Assembly: GCF_001277255.1 (NCBI RefSeq)
Contig: NZ_CP012264.1
Span: forward strand, 4,154,001-4,218,000
DNA from: Cronobacter condimenti 1330
GTDB taxonomy: Bacteria; Pseudomonadota; Gammaproteobacteria; Enterobacterales; Enterobacteriaceae
Direction: 5' to 3'
DNA length: 64,000 nt
Each line of letters begins with the position of its first letter. The first letter of the stretch is position 1. Below are positions 63,919 through 64,000 of the stretch, piece after piece. The notes beneath the pieces were generated by a model. That model searched no databases, was not told the origin of the DNA, and saw only the letters and a list, made by a program, of their open reading frames with translations. The position numbers and the translations under genes were made by a program.

Positions 63919-64000
63919 AGAATGCGAATTCTTAAACTGAAGGATGCTTCATATACTAATACTTCCTCCACTCCTATACAGCAAGCAGGTCGTTATGAAC

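Overview
The window comes from a member of the Enterobacteriaceae. The base composition is GC-rich, and the proteins read as close orthologues of Escherichia coli proteins. Gene order follows the E. coli 80-minute region almost gene for gene (bcs, dpp, proK, eptB, yhjX, yhjY, tag, yiaC, bisC, yiaD, ghrB, yiaF, yiaG, glySQ, ysaB, wecH, xyl, bax, malS, avtA). Extra modules are inserted into this backbone. A Cronobacter- or Enterobacter-like genus fits, but the sequence alone does not fix the genus.

Layout. 1-6.5 kb: an E. coli-type cellulose cluster, with bcsRQA leftward (bcsA cut by the window edge) and bcsEFG rightward. 6.6-12.4 kb: the dipeptide transporter dppABCDF. 12.6-14.5 kb: an AT-richer islet beside tRNA-Pro. 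It carries a frameshifted pesticin/T4-lysozyme-like gene with an N-terminal peptidoglycan-binding region, followed by an overlapping secreted LprI-like inhibitor. 14.5-23.5 kb: proK, eptB, ohr, yhjX, yhjY, tag, yiaC, bisC and yiaD. 23.5-29.7 kb: zinT and a 2-ketogluconate module (PtxS-like repressor with a palindromic operator, then kguE, kguK, kguT and the reductase ghrB/kguD). 29.7-38.8 kb: yiaF, then a guanidine-I riboswitch and the operon it should control. That operon encodes a three-part ABC importer, two urea-carboxylase-associated proteins (carboxyguanidine deiminase subunits) and a 1188-residue biotin-dependent guanidine carboxylase. 39-45.7 kb: yiaG, glySQ, ysaB, wecH and a GlxA-type regulator coupled to a cysteine hydrolase. 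45.8-54 kb: the complete D-xylose regulon. 54-58.8 kb: bax, malS, avtA. 58.8-64 kb: the alpha-xyloside genes yicI-yicJ, tRNA-Sec (selC) and a TetR regulator.

How the genes work together. Much of the window serves nutrient scavenging: dipeptides, 2-ketogluconate, guanidine nitrogen, xylose and xylosides, and maltodextrins. The xylosidase pair, which lies far from xyl in E. coli, is here within 5 kb of xylR. The two most notable accessory systems are the riboswitch-headed guanidine operon, which has no allophanate hydrolase gene in the window, and the lysozyme-effector/inhibitor pair next to tRNA-Pro. The effector of that pair appears to have been inactivated by loss of a single base.
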